Shown here: piece by piece, positions 40,789 through 48,416 of the stretch
Layout: every line of letters begins with the position of its first letter
Position numbering within the stretch: position 1 is the first letter of the stretch
Source: CAYYBE01 sp964470345
GTDB taxonomy: Bacteria > Babelota > Babeliae > Babelales > Babelaceae
Direction: 5' to 3'
NCBI GenBank assembly: GCA_964470345.1
Contig: CAYYBE010000006.1
Coordinates: forward strand, 1-64,000
DNA length: 64,000 nucleotides
Made by a program: the position numbers and the translations under genes
The notes under the pieces: generated by a model
Told to the model about the DNA's origin: nothing
Seen by the model: only the letters and a program-made list of their open reading frames with translations
Databases searched by the model: none

Positions 40789-41874
40789 TTAGAGCTCCCA
40801 CTCGACCTTATCCGATCCTTGTCCCTCGCTACCTTCATCTTCACCAAGTTGTACTTGAGCTCCTTCGCTTTGCATCAAATTGATGGCGACGCCAGTCAAT
40901 TCACTTGCTAAACGAATATTTTGTCCCATTTTTCCGATAGCAAGGGAGCGTTGATCAGCATCGACCCATACCTGAGCTTCTTGACCGTTGACAATATCAA
41001 CACGGTTTACCTGCGCAGGTTTAAGCGATTCTGCTACCAACTCACCCAAAGAATCTTTTTCTCCGATAACATCAATTTTTTCCAGTCCCAATTCTCGCAA
41101 GACCGGTTTGATTCGAGCTCCACCAAATCCAATACAGGTACCTATTGGGTCAATATTCTTATCATGGGAAGCAACAACAATTTTTGATTTATATCCAGGA
41201 ATACGAGCAACACGCTTGATTTCGACAATTTTTTCATAAATTTCGGGGATTTCAAGCTCAAAGAGCTTTACCAAAAATTCTTTGGAACTGCGATCAAGAA
41301 CCAACTGGTTATCATTGCGTGGCTCAGGTAAAACTTCTTTCAGCAGAGCACGAACTGTATAACCAACGACACATTTGTCTCCAGGAATCATCAAAGACTT
41401 AGGCAAAAATGCAAGCGTTTCACCAATTTTGACCGTCATGCCATTGCGTTCAGCTTTATGGACAGTTCCAATAAGGAGCGTGCCTTCTTTAGGTTTAAAT
41501 TCATTATAGACAGCCAGCGACTCAACAGAGCGAATGCGCTGAGCAATAATTTGTTTGGCCTTTAAAATCTCGATACGACCAATCGGCTCATCAAAAGGAA
41601 CGAGGATAACTTCATCGAGCTTTGCAGACTCTTTAATTGCCCGAGCCTTGCGAAGACTTATCTGGGTAAAGGTATCTTCAACAGCGGCTACGACCGTTTT
41701 TTCGGCAAAAATCCCCAATTCGTCCTTTTTCTTGTCATACATGACCTTAAAAATAACGTTGGGATACTTTTTTTGAAAGGCGCTTAAGAGCCCTTCGCAG
41801 ATGATATCGCCCAGAACGCCAGCTTCTAAAGAGCGTTCTTCGACAAGTTCGTCAATTACATGTGAAATCTTCAC
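40789..41874 (-). CDS. nusA: Transcription termination/antitermination factor NusA
   Basis: 361 residues: N-terminal RNA-polymerase-binding domain (1-125, including SLEAGVLGDIICEGLLSAFQKKYP), S1 domain (about 130-200, EGTLLIGTVHKAERNGMTVKIGE split over two strands), KH1 (about 225-290, RIPGYKSKIVVASHD and GTCIGFGGARIKPVLRELG) and KH2 (about 300-345, DADQRSLAIGKMGQNIRLASELTG). No C-terminal acidic repeats as in E. coli; it ends in a short acidic tail. The start is GTG at 41874, 6 bp after AGGA. It is the first gene leftward from the candidate origin. Confidence 0.97.
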   Translation of the reverse strand: MKISHVIDELVEERSLEAGVLGDIICEGLLSAFQKKYPNVIFKVMYDKKKDELGIFAEKTVVAAVEDTFTQISLRKARAIKESAKLDEVILVPFDEPIGRIEILKAKQIIAQRIRSVESLAVYNEFKPKEGTLLIGTVHKAERNGMTVKIGETLAFLPKSLMIPGDKCVVGYTVRALLKEVLPEPRNDNQLVLDRSSKEFLVKLFELEIPEIYEKIVEIKRVARIPGYKSKIVVASHDKNIDPIGTCIGFGGARIKPVLRELGLEKIDVIGEKDSLGELVAESLKPAQVNRVDIVNGQEAQVWVDADQRSLAIGKMGQNIRLASELTGVAINLMQSEGAQVQLGEDEGSEGQGSDKVEWEL

Positions 41875-42080
41875 AAATGTTCCTCGAAATAGTGAGATGC
41901 TAAACCCAAAAGTATACCGATAGTTGATAGTTTAACAGAAAAACTCAAAAAGGGGAAAGTCCTGCCAAAATACATATACCTAGTTTGCCTCCCCCCAAAA
42001 GAGTGTAAAAAGAGCTGTCATTTTCACCCCTCCTTTTTGGGATTTTTGAGCTTCTGATTTTTTAGTCATGTCCGGCTAGC

Positions 42081-42414
42081 CTATTACTATTAATATAAAT
42101 ATATATTTATATATATAATAATAGGCGACGACCCAAAATGTGGATAACTTTGCCAAAAATTCGAATTTATCCCACTAAATCAACCTTTTTTCTCGGCCGA
42201 GGGTCGGGGATAACTGGGGGATAACTATGTGGATAACTCCGATGTGCCAATCAGTTCGTGTGTTTCAGGCGGTCTTAGGCTAAAAGCTTTAATTTAACAG
42301 CCTTTTTTGGTAAATTTTTGCTCAAGAATTTTGTTGCCCAAAAAAGTTATCCACCACTTATCCCCCAGTTATCCACCACTTATCCCCCAGTTATCCACAT
42401 TCCAATGTGTATAA
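42081..42414. other. oriC: Candidate chromosomal replication origin (oriC)
   Basis: A 594-bp gene-free stretch. At 42081-42125 is an almost pure A/T tract (ATATAAATATATATTTATATA), a plausible unwinding element. DnaA boxes follow: perfect TTATCCACA on the minus strand at 42139-42147 and 42228-42236, a third perfect box on plus at 42391-42399, and TTATACACA on minus at 42406-42414. Looser boxes form arrays: minus-strand boxes at 42205, 42216 and 42228, and plus-strand boxes at 42347, 42358, 42369, 42380 and 42391, exactly 11 bp apart. By eye the plus strand changes from C-rich to G-equal or richer near here, and jag-mnmE lie close by as in many origins. dnaA is not in the window. Confidence 0.88.
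42347..42399 (+). repeat. Five DnaA-box-like 9-mers at 11-bp period
   Basis: TTATCCACC, TTATCCCCC, TTATCCACC, TTATCCCCC and TTATCCACA start at 42347, 42358, 42369, 42380 and 42391. This is a 22-bp unit repeated twice plus a final perfect box. An 11-bp step puts all boxes on one face of the helix. Confidence 0.9.
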
Positions 42415-42467
42415 GTTGGCCTATTGGCTGTGCGATTTTTATTCTACGATTTATGACAAACTTCGAT

Positions 42468-43040
42468 TTATTTTTTCGAAAAATCGTACACTTTTTTGAG
42501 GTCCGAAATAAACGTCTCGAGTGCCCCCCAATTTCTAAAGATATAGGCAGGGTGGTAGACATGGATGAGGGGGTAGCCGTGATAGCTGGAGACGGTACCG
42601 CGTAGTTGGGTCATGCTGACTGGGCGGTCGAGCAGTGTGCGGGCTGATGTAGCGCCCAGAGTGCAGATAACAACCGGGTCGATAATTTCGATCTCTTTTT
42701 GCAGAAGTTCTTTCATCGCCGGGGTGATTTCTTGGGGGGTAGGGGTACGATTGTTGGGTGGGCGGCATTTCACGATATTGGTGATAAAAATCTCTTCACG
42801 CGAAAAGCCGGCTTTTTCCATGCTTTCATTCAGGAGCTGCCCGGCTCGTCCAACGAAGGGCCGTTTTTGGAGGTCTTCTTGCTCGCCTGGAGCTTCTCCA
42901 ATGAAAAAAATCTTGGCGTTCAGGTTTCCCATGCCAAAGACTTTATGGTTATTCTCTGTTTTTCCGTAGGGGCAGATGGGGCAATCCCGATACGTATTAT
43001 AGAGATTTTGCAGGGCGATTTTTTTTTCATGAGTGGTCAT
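42468..43040 (-). CDS. Family 4 uracil-DNA glycosylase (one FeS cysteine missing)
   Basis: 190 residues from the ATG at 43040, which follows GAGGATTAGTTCT; the frame is open 17 codons further, into the neighbouring gene. Motifs: Cys20-Pro-Ile-Cys23, FIGEAPGEQED (48-56, motif A), GRAGQLLN, NIVKCRPPNNRTPTPQE and VYHPAYIFRN (motif B). It removes uracil from DNA. In the family four Cys hold a [4Fe-4S] cluster; Cys20, Cys23 and Cys92 are present, but the fourth, expected about 16 residues after Cys92, is Ala108. Cluster binding may be altered. Gene lies 4 bp after the small secreted gene. Confidence 0.92.
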   Translation of the reverse strand: MTTHEKKIALQNLYNTYRDCPICPYGKTENNHKVFGMGNLNAKIFFIGEAPGEQEDLQKRPFVGRAGQLLNESMEKAGFSREEIFITNIVKCRPPNNRTPTPQEITPAMKELLQKEIEIIDPVVICTLGATSARTLLDRPVSMTQLRGTVSSYHGYPLIHVYHPAYIFRNWGALETFISDLKKVYDFSKK

Positions 43041-43044
43041 AGAA

Positions 43045-43335
43045 CTAATCCTCGATTGGCATACCAAGAAGTTGTCTTGTTGCCCGGGCAAATACTTGAA
43101 TTACCCCTAAAGCAAGAAGAAGTGGTGTTAAAATAACAAGATTAGAGCGTTGAAAAGAAATTTCGTCAGAAAAGTGTACAAAATCATGGTGGTTGGTACT
43201 GATTTCATCATGAGTTTGTATAGTGTAGTTGGCTGTTTTTTTGTGCGGAGTTGCGCAAGCACTTTTAATTTGTGTCGTACAGGCAAAGGTAAAAAGACAT
43301 GCAAGGATCTGTTTTCTGAATGGCGAGCATTTCAT
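43045..43335 (-). CDS. Small exported membrane protein, hypothetical
   Basis: 96 residues. N-terminal signal-like segment (KQILACLFTFACTTQIKSACA), a polar His-rich middle (THDEISTNHHDFVHFSDE), and a C-terminal hydrophobic helix LVILTPLLLALGVIQVFA followed by a basic end (RATRQLLG). It could be a small membrane-anchored protein. No family recognised. The ATG at 43335 follows GGGAACTCGT and the stop lies 4 bp before the UDG start, so the two are translationally close. Confidence 0.6.
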   Translation of the reverse strand: MKCSPFRKQILACLFTFACTTQIKSACATPHKKTANYTIQTHDEISTNHHDFVHFSDEISFQRSNLVILTPLLLALGVIQVFARATRQLLGMPIED

Positions 43336-43413
43336 ACGAGTTCCCTTTTTGGTGAAGAGTAAAACGTGTTTAGCTTGCCATAAATTAGATTAATTTTATA
43401 GAAACGTACTTGA

Positions 43414-44625
43414 TTACAACCATGCCCTTATTGTCTTGTCGGGAGAGCATGAAAACAGTTGTCCTTGCAAAGCGGTTACATGCGTTGTTGAGTTTGAGTG
43501 TGCCTGAAATTTCTCTAGGCGCTTGTAGCTTGTTGTATCGTAAATTACTATTTTTCCATCTTCTCTTGCGCACGCGATTCTATTTTTTGTTAAAAATGCA
43601 AGTGAGAAGAATGGGCTTGAGGATTCGAGTTTGTGTCGATTTGGACGAGTTCTTTGGGCAATATCTATCTGTTGAATATATTGGTTATTGAACTGGTCGC
43701 TGAGTAATAAAATTATAGTATTATCAGGGGAAAGGGTCATAGCTATTATTGGGATATCGCTTGTAAATTCGCTCAAGCATGTGCCGTTTTTTGTGTCAAA
43801 TATCATGAGTTTGTCGTTAGGATTTCTCGCGGCCAGGGTTGAGTTGGAGAGAGCAATAAGCTCAACTGGTATAGAAGTATTACTTCCCTTTGCATCAAAA
43901 GTAATGGTGCGTTGGCATGTGCCTGTATCGAGATTCCAAAGTTTTATTTGTTTATCATGGCTTGCTGAGGCCAATACATTGTCTGACATGTGTGTAATAG
44001 CAGTAATATATCGAGTGTGCCCAGAAAATGTTCTTATACATTTTCCAGTGGTTATATCCCAGATTTTTATTTTGCCTTCAAAATCGCCAGAAGTAAGCAT
44101 ATTCCCGGGTAGGATCGCGAGAGCCATAATCCGAACTGCGTTGTCCAATAATCTTTTGTCTTCTTTGCCCTGTATTACATCAAAAACAACAAGAGGGAAT
44201 ATTGTTTTTTTTTGCTCATTTAAGAATGGTTTTGAGGCGTAGGCGATTTTATTATTGGGTAAACATGCCAGGCAGGTGATTTCAACGTCGGTTTTAATCT
44301 CGGTATATCCTCGACAGGCGTATTGTGCAATTATTTGCAAAAGCTCTGGCGGCAGACATATCAGAAAAGAATTGAGTTTTTTATAGATACTGTCTTTGGA
44401 CTCTGTGAGAAGCAGAATATTTGTGTGCTCTTTTGCCGCAGCTTCTTTTTTTGATTCTTCTTCAAGAGCTTCAACTTGTTTGTCTAAAGAAGAAAGTTTG
44501 ACTCTTTTGGACGAAGGCTCTTGGGCAGTTGTAACGGTAACGTACGCTTGGGAGCCAAACATAAAAGTGCTTTGGCTGGCGAGGAACATGGTGAAGAGAG
44601 TAAAAATTGCGTGCTGCTTTGTCAT
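43414..44625 (-). CDS. Secreted WD40 protein with F-box-like helix
   Basis: 403 residues from the ATG at 44625, which follows AAGGACACCT; the longer frame has no ribosome site. Signal peptide MTKQHAIFTLFTMFLASQSTFMFGSQ, a charged coil (45-70, LDKQVEALEEESKKEAA), then LICLPPELLQIIAQYACRG (88-106), a good match to the opening of an F-box, followed by WD repeats such as GDFEGKIKIWDITTGKCIRTF, ASHDKQIKLWNLDTGTCQ and CSPDKTIRAWL. F-box plus propeller is the layout of eukaryotic SCF substrate receptors (Fbw type). Ligase hijacking is inferred; no Skp1 contact can be shown here. Confidence 0.85.
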   Translation of the reverse strand: MTKQHAIFTLFTMFLASQSTFMFGSQAYVTVTTAQEPSSKRVKLSSLDKQVEALEEESKKEAAAKEHTNILLLTESKDSIYKKLNSFLICLPPELLQIIAQYACRGYTEIKTDVEITCLACLPNNKIAYASKPFLNEQKKTIFPLVVFDVIQGKEDKRLLDNAVRIMALAILPGNMLTSGDFEGKIKIWDITTGKCIRTFSGHTRYITAITHMSDNVLASASHDKQIKLWNLDTGTCQRTITFDAKGSNTSIPVELIALSNSTLAARNPNDKLMIFDTKNGTCLSEFTSDIPIIAMTLSPDNTIILLLSDQFNNQYIQQIDIAQRTRPNRHKLESSSPFFSLAFLTKNRIACAREDGKIVIYDTTSYKRLEKFQAHSNSTTHVTALQGQLFSCSPDKTIRAWL

Positions 44626-44749
44626 AGGTGTCCTTCGTGGTGTTGTATATATTACCAGTTTGGCATAAAAGTTTCTGCATATCAAATGGTAAATTGCTCA
44701 GTGATCTGGAACGAGATTAACTTGCCAGGCTGGAGTTGCGTAGAAAAGA

Positions 44750-44783
44750 CCAGGAATGGGCAAGTTGGCCTGCCCATTCCTGG
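44750..44783 (-). terminator. Intrinsic terminator after the first clostripain-like gene
   Basis: Perfect 13-bp stem CCAGGAATGGGCA / TGCCCATTCCTGG with an 8-base loop, 33 bp past the stop at 44816; on the minus strand it is followed by TCTTTTCT. It separates the protease from the WD40 gene. Confidence 0.82.
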
Positions 44784-44815
44784 TAGAGATGTCATCTGTT
44801 ATTACATCAGTGGTG

Positions 44816-46231
44816 TTATGAATTCAAATAAAGCCCGAGCATATTCATCCAGCTTGTATGCTGTGCAAAGTCGGTATAAGGGAATGAAGGGTATACTTTA
44901 CGGTCGGCGACGTAGACAGAGATACCACGTGCATCCTTGAGCCCTTTACCTGTTGCATTTGCAACAACAACTCGGTCGATGAGTGAGCAACATTTTTGTA
45001 GCTCTACGCTTAAGCGCTTTTTAAAGCTTGTCGTATCTGCTGGACTGAGCAAAATAACAGAGTCGATGTTTTTGAGCATGTTGTTGAGCAGTTGATGGAG
45101 ATCTTTATATGACGGCTCTTCAAAATAGGTACAGGTTGTGCGGCTGCTGCATTTCTTGATCAAGTTTTTAACTGATTTTTCCGCCTGTTTCTTCATGCCT
45201 TCAATGAGCAAATTACCAAGTGTGTCGATGCTTTCATACAGTGGATCGAGTGCTTCCAGGCACAATGCTGATTGGGTATAGTCATGGGTAATACGACCAT
45301 ATGAATCGGAGAATATGCGTACGGTATCTTTGGCAAAGGTTTCAGCAGAAATTGGTTGAGAAGCGAGTCTTTCAAACATTTGCGCATACGGATATCCTGT
45401 TGCCAAGACCACTTCTTGTGAACCAACCAGATAGCGTGCAACTGGCGGTGTGTGATATGGTTTTAAACTGTAGGCAAATCCAATGCCCATCATAAGGCAG
45501 GCGTCGCAGCAGAGAATGTCGAGTGGACGACCACCTAAGCATGTATGGTTAATGTCGCGTAATACTTCCCCTACTTGATGATTTGTTAAAAAGTGTCCGG
45601 TATATTCATCAAAACAGATTCCGCGAACGTCAGGGGTTTCTTCTTTGTTTTCGATATATTCAAGAAATTGTATTGAACGGTTCAGTTCAACAAGATTTGT
45701 TTTAGGATTAAAGACATAGAGCTCTGATGGGTTGATTGCTTTGCTACGCATTGGTTCAAGGTCGCCAGTGCCGTGGTTCCAAAGAATCAGAACGGTCATA
45801 TCAGCAGGGAAATTTTTAAAGCCCCATGTGCAAGCATCCCGGAGTGTTTCAGGATCGCCGCTATCCATTTGCATGTCGTCACCTACTTGAATCATTTGGT
45901 TTTTGTAGATAATAAAACGCTGTGTCAATTTGCGACGTCCAGAACCAAAGATATCAAGATGTACCAAGAAGGTAACTTCATCATTGGTGCCGACCTGCAT
46001 GAGCTGCATTAAGTTGCGGTCGATAAATGGAAGAAGATCGTTACGCGCTGCGCCATACAGGAGTACTGTGCAGCGTTTTTTTGCAAACGTGGTGTTAACT
46101 GGGACATGTTGGTATTGTTGGCGAAGTGGGCCAAGGCGATTTGGATGGAGTGGCAGTGCTACAGACAGAGCGATACTGCAGAATAATTTTGATAAAAAAT
46201 GTGCTGAAAAAAGCTTCATATACAGCTTCAT
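44816..46231 (-). CDS. Clostripain-family (C11) cysteine protease, secreted
   Basis: 471 residues. N-terminal signal segment (FLSKLFCSIALSVALPLHP), then a caspase-like fold: KKRCTVLLYGAARNDLLPF, the catalytic His153 in ILWNHGTGD and Cys245 in CCDACLMMGIGFAYSL. Clostripain-type enzymes cut after Arg/Lys and often self-process. The paralogue at 59118 shares long stretches (LTNHQVGEVLRDI, GGRPLDIL). Mature protein probably acts outside the cell, on host or envelope proteins. The ATG follows GGGGGAATTGTATTT. It is the last gene of a probable run with comEC and the coiled-coil gene upstream. Confidence 0.88.
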   Translation of the reverse strand: MKLYMKLFSAHFLSKLFCSIALSVALPLHPNRLGPLRQQYQHVPVNTTFAKKRCTVLLYGAARNDLLPFIDRNLMQLMQVGTNDEVTFLVHLDIFGSGRRKLTQRFIIYKNQMIQVGDDMQMDSGDPETLRDACTWGFKNFPADMTVLILWNHGTGDLEPMRSKAINPSELYVFNPKTNLVELNRSIQFLEYIENKEETPDVRGICFDEYTGHFLTNHQVGEVLRDINHTCLGGRPLDILCCDACLMMGIGFAYSLKPYHTPPVARYLVGSQEVVLATGYPYAQMFERLASQPISAETFAKDTVRIFSDSYGRITHDYTQSALCLEALDPLYESIDTLGNLLIEGMKKQAEKSVKNLIKKCSSRTTCTYFEEPSYKDLHQLLNNMLKNIDSVILLSPADTTSFKKRLSVELQKCCSLIDRVVVANATGKGLKDARGISVYVADRKVYPSFPYTDFAQHTSWMNMLGLYLNS

Positions 46232-46366
46232 AAATACAATTCCCCCTCAGTTTGAAAATTTTTGGTTTCGTGGTCTGGTCATGCTTGCGCGCGATCACAT
46301 AGCTCAAAACCTCCTTTGTGTGAGCATTATTTCTTTTTATAGTGTATAAAATCCGCGTGTGCAGGA

Positions 46367-47539
46367 TCAAGAATTTGAAGCATTATTCGCGACGTTTGAG
46401 CTTTGGGCTCTACGATACAGATAGGCATCATGAAAGAGGGCAAGGGCGAGGGTGAAAGAAAAGCTCAATTGAAAGTCGAGGCTGAGCAGATAAAAGGGGT
46501 TGTATAAAAGAATGATGCAACAGGCGAGCGAGATTGTATGCAGGGCGTGGGAAGCAAAAGAAGTAAGCGTGCAGATAAAATAACAAAAGACCATAAGCAG
46601 TGAGCGGATAAATGAAATACTCGACCATGAAAAAAGCGTGTAGAGAAAAATTAAGAGCATGCTTACTGTTTTTTTGATAACGAGCGGGATGGGAAGTAAG
46701 AGTAATAAAAATTGGAGCATCAGAATAAACATGACGAGATGCAGCCCCGAACGTGCAAGATGGTGACTGATTCCCCACCACTGAAACTCATCACGTAGGT
46801 GGCTGGTAAATTCAGTCTTCGGCATTTTGTAGCCTAAAAAGATTGATGAAAAAAGAATAAATGCTTCGGGAGAAAGATTTTGTTGAAAGTGCACGATAAG
46901 TGCATCTTTTTGTTTTTGCACCCAACAAGCACAGTTTTCCGCTAGTCCTTCTGTTTGTATGTGTTCAACAAATGTAATAGGTTGTTCTCGCTTTAAAAAT
47001 CCGTTAGCGCAGATATTCTGTTTTTTGAGAAAATAGCCAAATGATGAATTGCCCGGGTAAGACAGATACATATCAGGGATAGTTATTATGTCATTATACT
47101 CAAATGCATGTGATTCATGGCAGTAAAGTTTTACAAGCGGCTGCTCGGGAGAAAACGTTCGGTTTCTGTAGGTGATGTTAGTGACTGCAATGGTAAGCAC
47201 GAGTGGAAATTTTTTCCCCGGCTGTTCTTCTTTGTCGACAACCGTTCCCGTAAGCGTGATTTTTTTATTGCACAACAGTTGCGCTTGGGAGAGAAAATAG
47301 GCCTCTTGGCTTGTTGAGCGTAGTGCGCCGATAAGAAAAAAGATGAGTGCCCATAGGCCACTTTTTATAAAGCGTTCAGAAAAAGTTGTGTCGCGTGGCA
47401 AACAGGCGAGTGCGAGCGTTGCCAGCACTGAGACGGGCAATAAAAGCGGGTAGCAGGCAATGTGCCATGCAATGCCGCTGATAAATGAACATGTTAAGAG
47501 AAAAAGTGGTGGAAATCGTCCCAATAAAAATCGATGCAT
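46367..47539 (-). CDS. comEC: ComEC/Rec2-type competence protein, short form
   Basis: 390 residues, about half of a full ComEC. Hydrophobic N-terminal helices (FPPLFLLTCSFISGIAWHI), an OB/DUF4131-like extracytoplasmic part (about 85-205; ITLTGTVVDKEEQPGKKFP), then the competence membrane domain: GISHHLARSGLHLVMFI (the conserved H-x-x-x-S-G-x-H motif), SFIRSLLMVFCYF and LDFQLSFSFTLALALF. It forms the inner-membrane DNA channel in transformation. The C-terminal metallo-beta-lactamase-like domain is absent; it ends at FQLSFS and a short tail. DNA uptake is plausible but other com genes are not in view. Confidence 0.88.
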   Translation of the reverse strand: MHRFLLGRFPPLFLLTCSFISGIAWHIACYPLLLPVSVLATLALACLPRDTTFSERFIKSGLWALIFFLIGALRSTSQEAYFLSQAQLLCNKKITLTGTVVDKEEQPGKKFPLVLTIAVTNITYRNRTFSPEQPLVKLYCHESHAFEYNDIITIPDMYLSYPGNSSFGYFLKKQNICANGFLKREQPITFVEHIQTEGLAENCACWVQKQKDALIVHFQQNLSPEAFILFSSIFLGYKMPKTEFTSHLRDEFQWWGISHHLARSGLHLVMFILMLQFLLLLLPIPLVIKKTVSMLLIFLYTLFSWSSISFIRSLLMVFCYFICTLTSFASHALHTISLACCIILLYNPFYLLSLDFQLSFSFTLALALFHDAYLYRRAQSSNVANNASNS

Positions 47540-47577
47540 ATCCCCGTAACAAGTCTATCGTTTTTTGTATCCCCTTC

Positions 47578-48147
47578 TTAGAGAAAGAGTACATCAAGAA
47601 CGGCATCTTGTCTTTGGGAGGTTTCATGAGTTTTTTGTTGGGTATTTTCTCCAAGGGCCGTTAAACGTTGTCGCAAAAAGGCATATTGGCTTGAAAGTTC
47701 TTTGAGCTTATTCTTTTCTTCAGGAGAAAGTTGTTGTAAAAATGCCTTTGTTAATTCTAACATGCGTCGTTCAAGGGCAGAAAGTTCCGCATGGTGCGTT
47801 TTTCTAAATTGTGAGAGTGAATGGTCCAGCGTAGCCAGGTCTGAACAAAGCTTGTTTTGCTCAATCTCGGTTTGCGCTGAAGTAAGCTCACAAATGGCGA
47901 GTTCTTCAGCATTTTTGAGAGGAGCAACGTGCTCTTTTTGTTCAATTTGATGGAATTTTTGATAGAGAGCGCAAAGTTTAGGCAAACATTGCGTACGGTC
48001 AACTCCTTTTAAAAAATGTGACCTTTGGAGTTTGCAGGCTAAAAGATCTTGCTGAAGGTTGTTAATTTCTTCAGTTTGGTTAGCGCATAATGATGAAAAT
48101 GCACCAAACATGAGCAGCTTTTGTAGCTTACAGGCAAGTTTTCTCAT
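47578..48147 (-). CDS. Secreted coiled-coil hypothetical protein
   Basis: 189 residues. Short signal segment (CKLQKLLMFGAFSSLCANQ), then almost entirely helical, charged sequence: EEINNLQQDLLACKLQRS, AEELAICELTSAQTEIEQ, LERRMLELTKAFLQQLSPEEKNKLKELSSQ in part. Six Cys. No known family. It lies 38 bp upstream of comEC on the same strand. The 270 bp to the next gene on the right (48148-48416) must hold promoters for both directions; I see no further gene there. Confidence 0.65.
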   Translation of the reverse strand: MRKLACKLQKLLMFGAFSSLCANQTEEINNLQQDLLACKLQRSHFLKGVDRTQCLPKLCALYQKFHQIEQKEHVAPLKNAEELAICELTSAQTEIEQNKLCSDLATLDHSLSQFRKTHHAELSALERRMLELTKAFLQQLSPEEKNKLKELSSQYAFLRQRLTALGENTQQKTHETSQRQDAVLDVLFL

Positions 48148-48416
48148 TGTTTATCCCCTTTCCATGGTAAATCTTCTTACTCTATACACTTTTTATAATA
48201 GAATATTTCAGACTGAAACACAATAAATAGGGGTTTTGTTTATTTCTGCCGGTGATTAGAGAGGCTTTTGGAATTACAAGAGAAACTCCGGTTTTCCCCG
48301 AGAACTAGGTCTTTTTTTGGTTCTTTACATACCCGGGCAAAAGAGAGTAGTCTGTTTCAAGATCATTGATAGAAACCTCATATGATCTTTAGATTGCTCT
48401 TGAGAAAGGAAATCCA

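Noticed and set aside
42318..42605. 95-codon plus-strand frame across the DnaA boxes
   Set aside because: It starts within the box array and runs into the UDG gene in antisense; no ribosome site.
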